From NCBI RefSeq assembly GCF_014192745.1, contig NZ_JACHYJ010000006.1, positions 246,517 to 310,516 of the forward strand: DNA of 64,000 bases, read 5' to 3'. This DNA is from Luteimonas sp. RC10. GTDB taxonomy: Bacteria > Pseudomonadota > Gammaproteobacteria > Xanthomonadales > Xanthomonadaceae. Shown here one piece after another: positions 63,907-64,000 of this stretch (position 1 is its first letter; each line of letters starts with the position of its first letter). The translations under genes were made by a program, and so were the position numbers. The notes below the pieces were generated by a model. It saw only the letters and a list, made by a program, of their open reading frames with translations, did not search any database and was not told where the DNA came from.

Positions 63907-64000
63907 TGAGGTATCCCCACATTTTCCTGAGCTAGATCAGGAGGTTGCGTTCGGGAGAGATGGAAACAAGTGCGCGCATGGCGCAGTCTTCAAGGTGACT

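Overview
The window is GC-rich chromosomal DNA from a gammaproteobacterium of the Xanthomonadaceae/Lysobacteraceae (Xanthomonas, Lysobacter and Luteimonas relatives). The basis is the gene content and order: guaB-guaA, der-mobA-moeA-moeB next to bamB, yfgM-rodZ-pilW-rlmN-ndk in one run, a FimX-like type IV pilus regulator, efp facing epmB, and a DksA with a long Lys/Ala tail. No genus can be fixed from the sequence alone.

Bases 1-9.4 kb are accessory DNA and hold the most interesting system: a lasso-peptide (RiPP) cluster. It contains a GntR-type regulator, a 46-residue precursor gene (811-951) with predicted core GIDLGFEPVGRTPMAGISEE, a fused RRE/leader peptidase B, an asparagine-synthetase-like cyclase C, and a convergent pair made of a TonB-dependent receptor and a secreted S9-family isopeptidase, then a small XRE regulator. 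Residues 8 and 9 of the core are Pro and Val, so only Glu7 can close the ring. This predicts a rare seven-residue macrolactam of the xanthomonin type. A perfect terminator-like hairpin separates A from B. There is no ABC exporter. An orphan AT-rich secreted-protein gene follows, and the accessory segment ends at the terminator downstream of guaA, whose 3' end is a known island insertion site.

Bases 9.5-26.8 kb are mostly housekeeping on the minus strand: purine synthesis (guaA, guaB), one-carbon metabolism (folD), molybdenum cofactor synthesis (moeB, moeA, mobA), ribosome assembly (der), outer-membrane assembly (bamB with a YfgM-like partner), cell shape and pili (rodZ, pilW), rRNA/tRNA methylation (rlmN) and ndk. 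An SDR/LysR divergent pair and two DUF proteins sit between them.

Bases 27-45 kb hold a fatty-acid beta-oxidation operon (PsrA-like TetR regulator with a matching CAAAC-N4-GTTTG box, a FadN-type bifunctional enzyme and a thiolase), an OmpA-family lipoprotein, a photolyase, SufE, an MFS transporter, a coupled pair of membrane thioredoxin and tiny Cys-rich secreted peptide, a zinc-finger-less DksA, yidD-dihydroorotase, an M23 peptidase whose 3' end is tandemly duplicated, a related lipoprotein, and a large subtilisin-like autotransporter.

Bases 44.4-64 kb hold folE2, a phytoene/squalene-synthase-like gene coupled to gph-ubiG-mtaD, efp and epmB, a FimX-like c-di-GMP receptor, a hairpin-rich gap, htpX, gluQRS, a PHA-related trio (two acetoacetyl-CoA reductase-like genes around phaR, with no phaC in the window), an M48 protease, a large SUMF1-domain lipoprotein, rnd, tRNA-Ala(CGC), a DUF3606 protein, xthA and a terminal REP-like inverted repeat.
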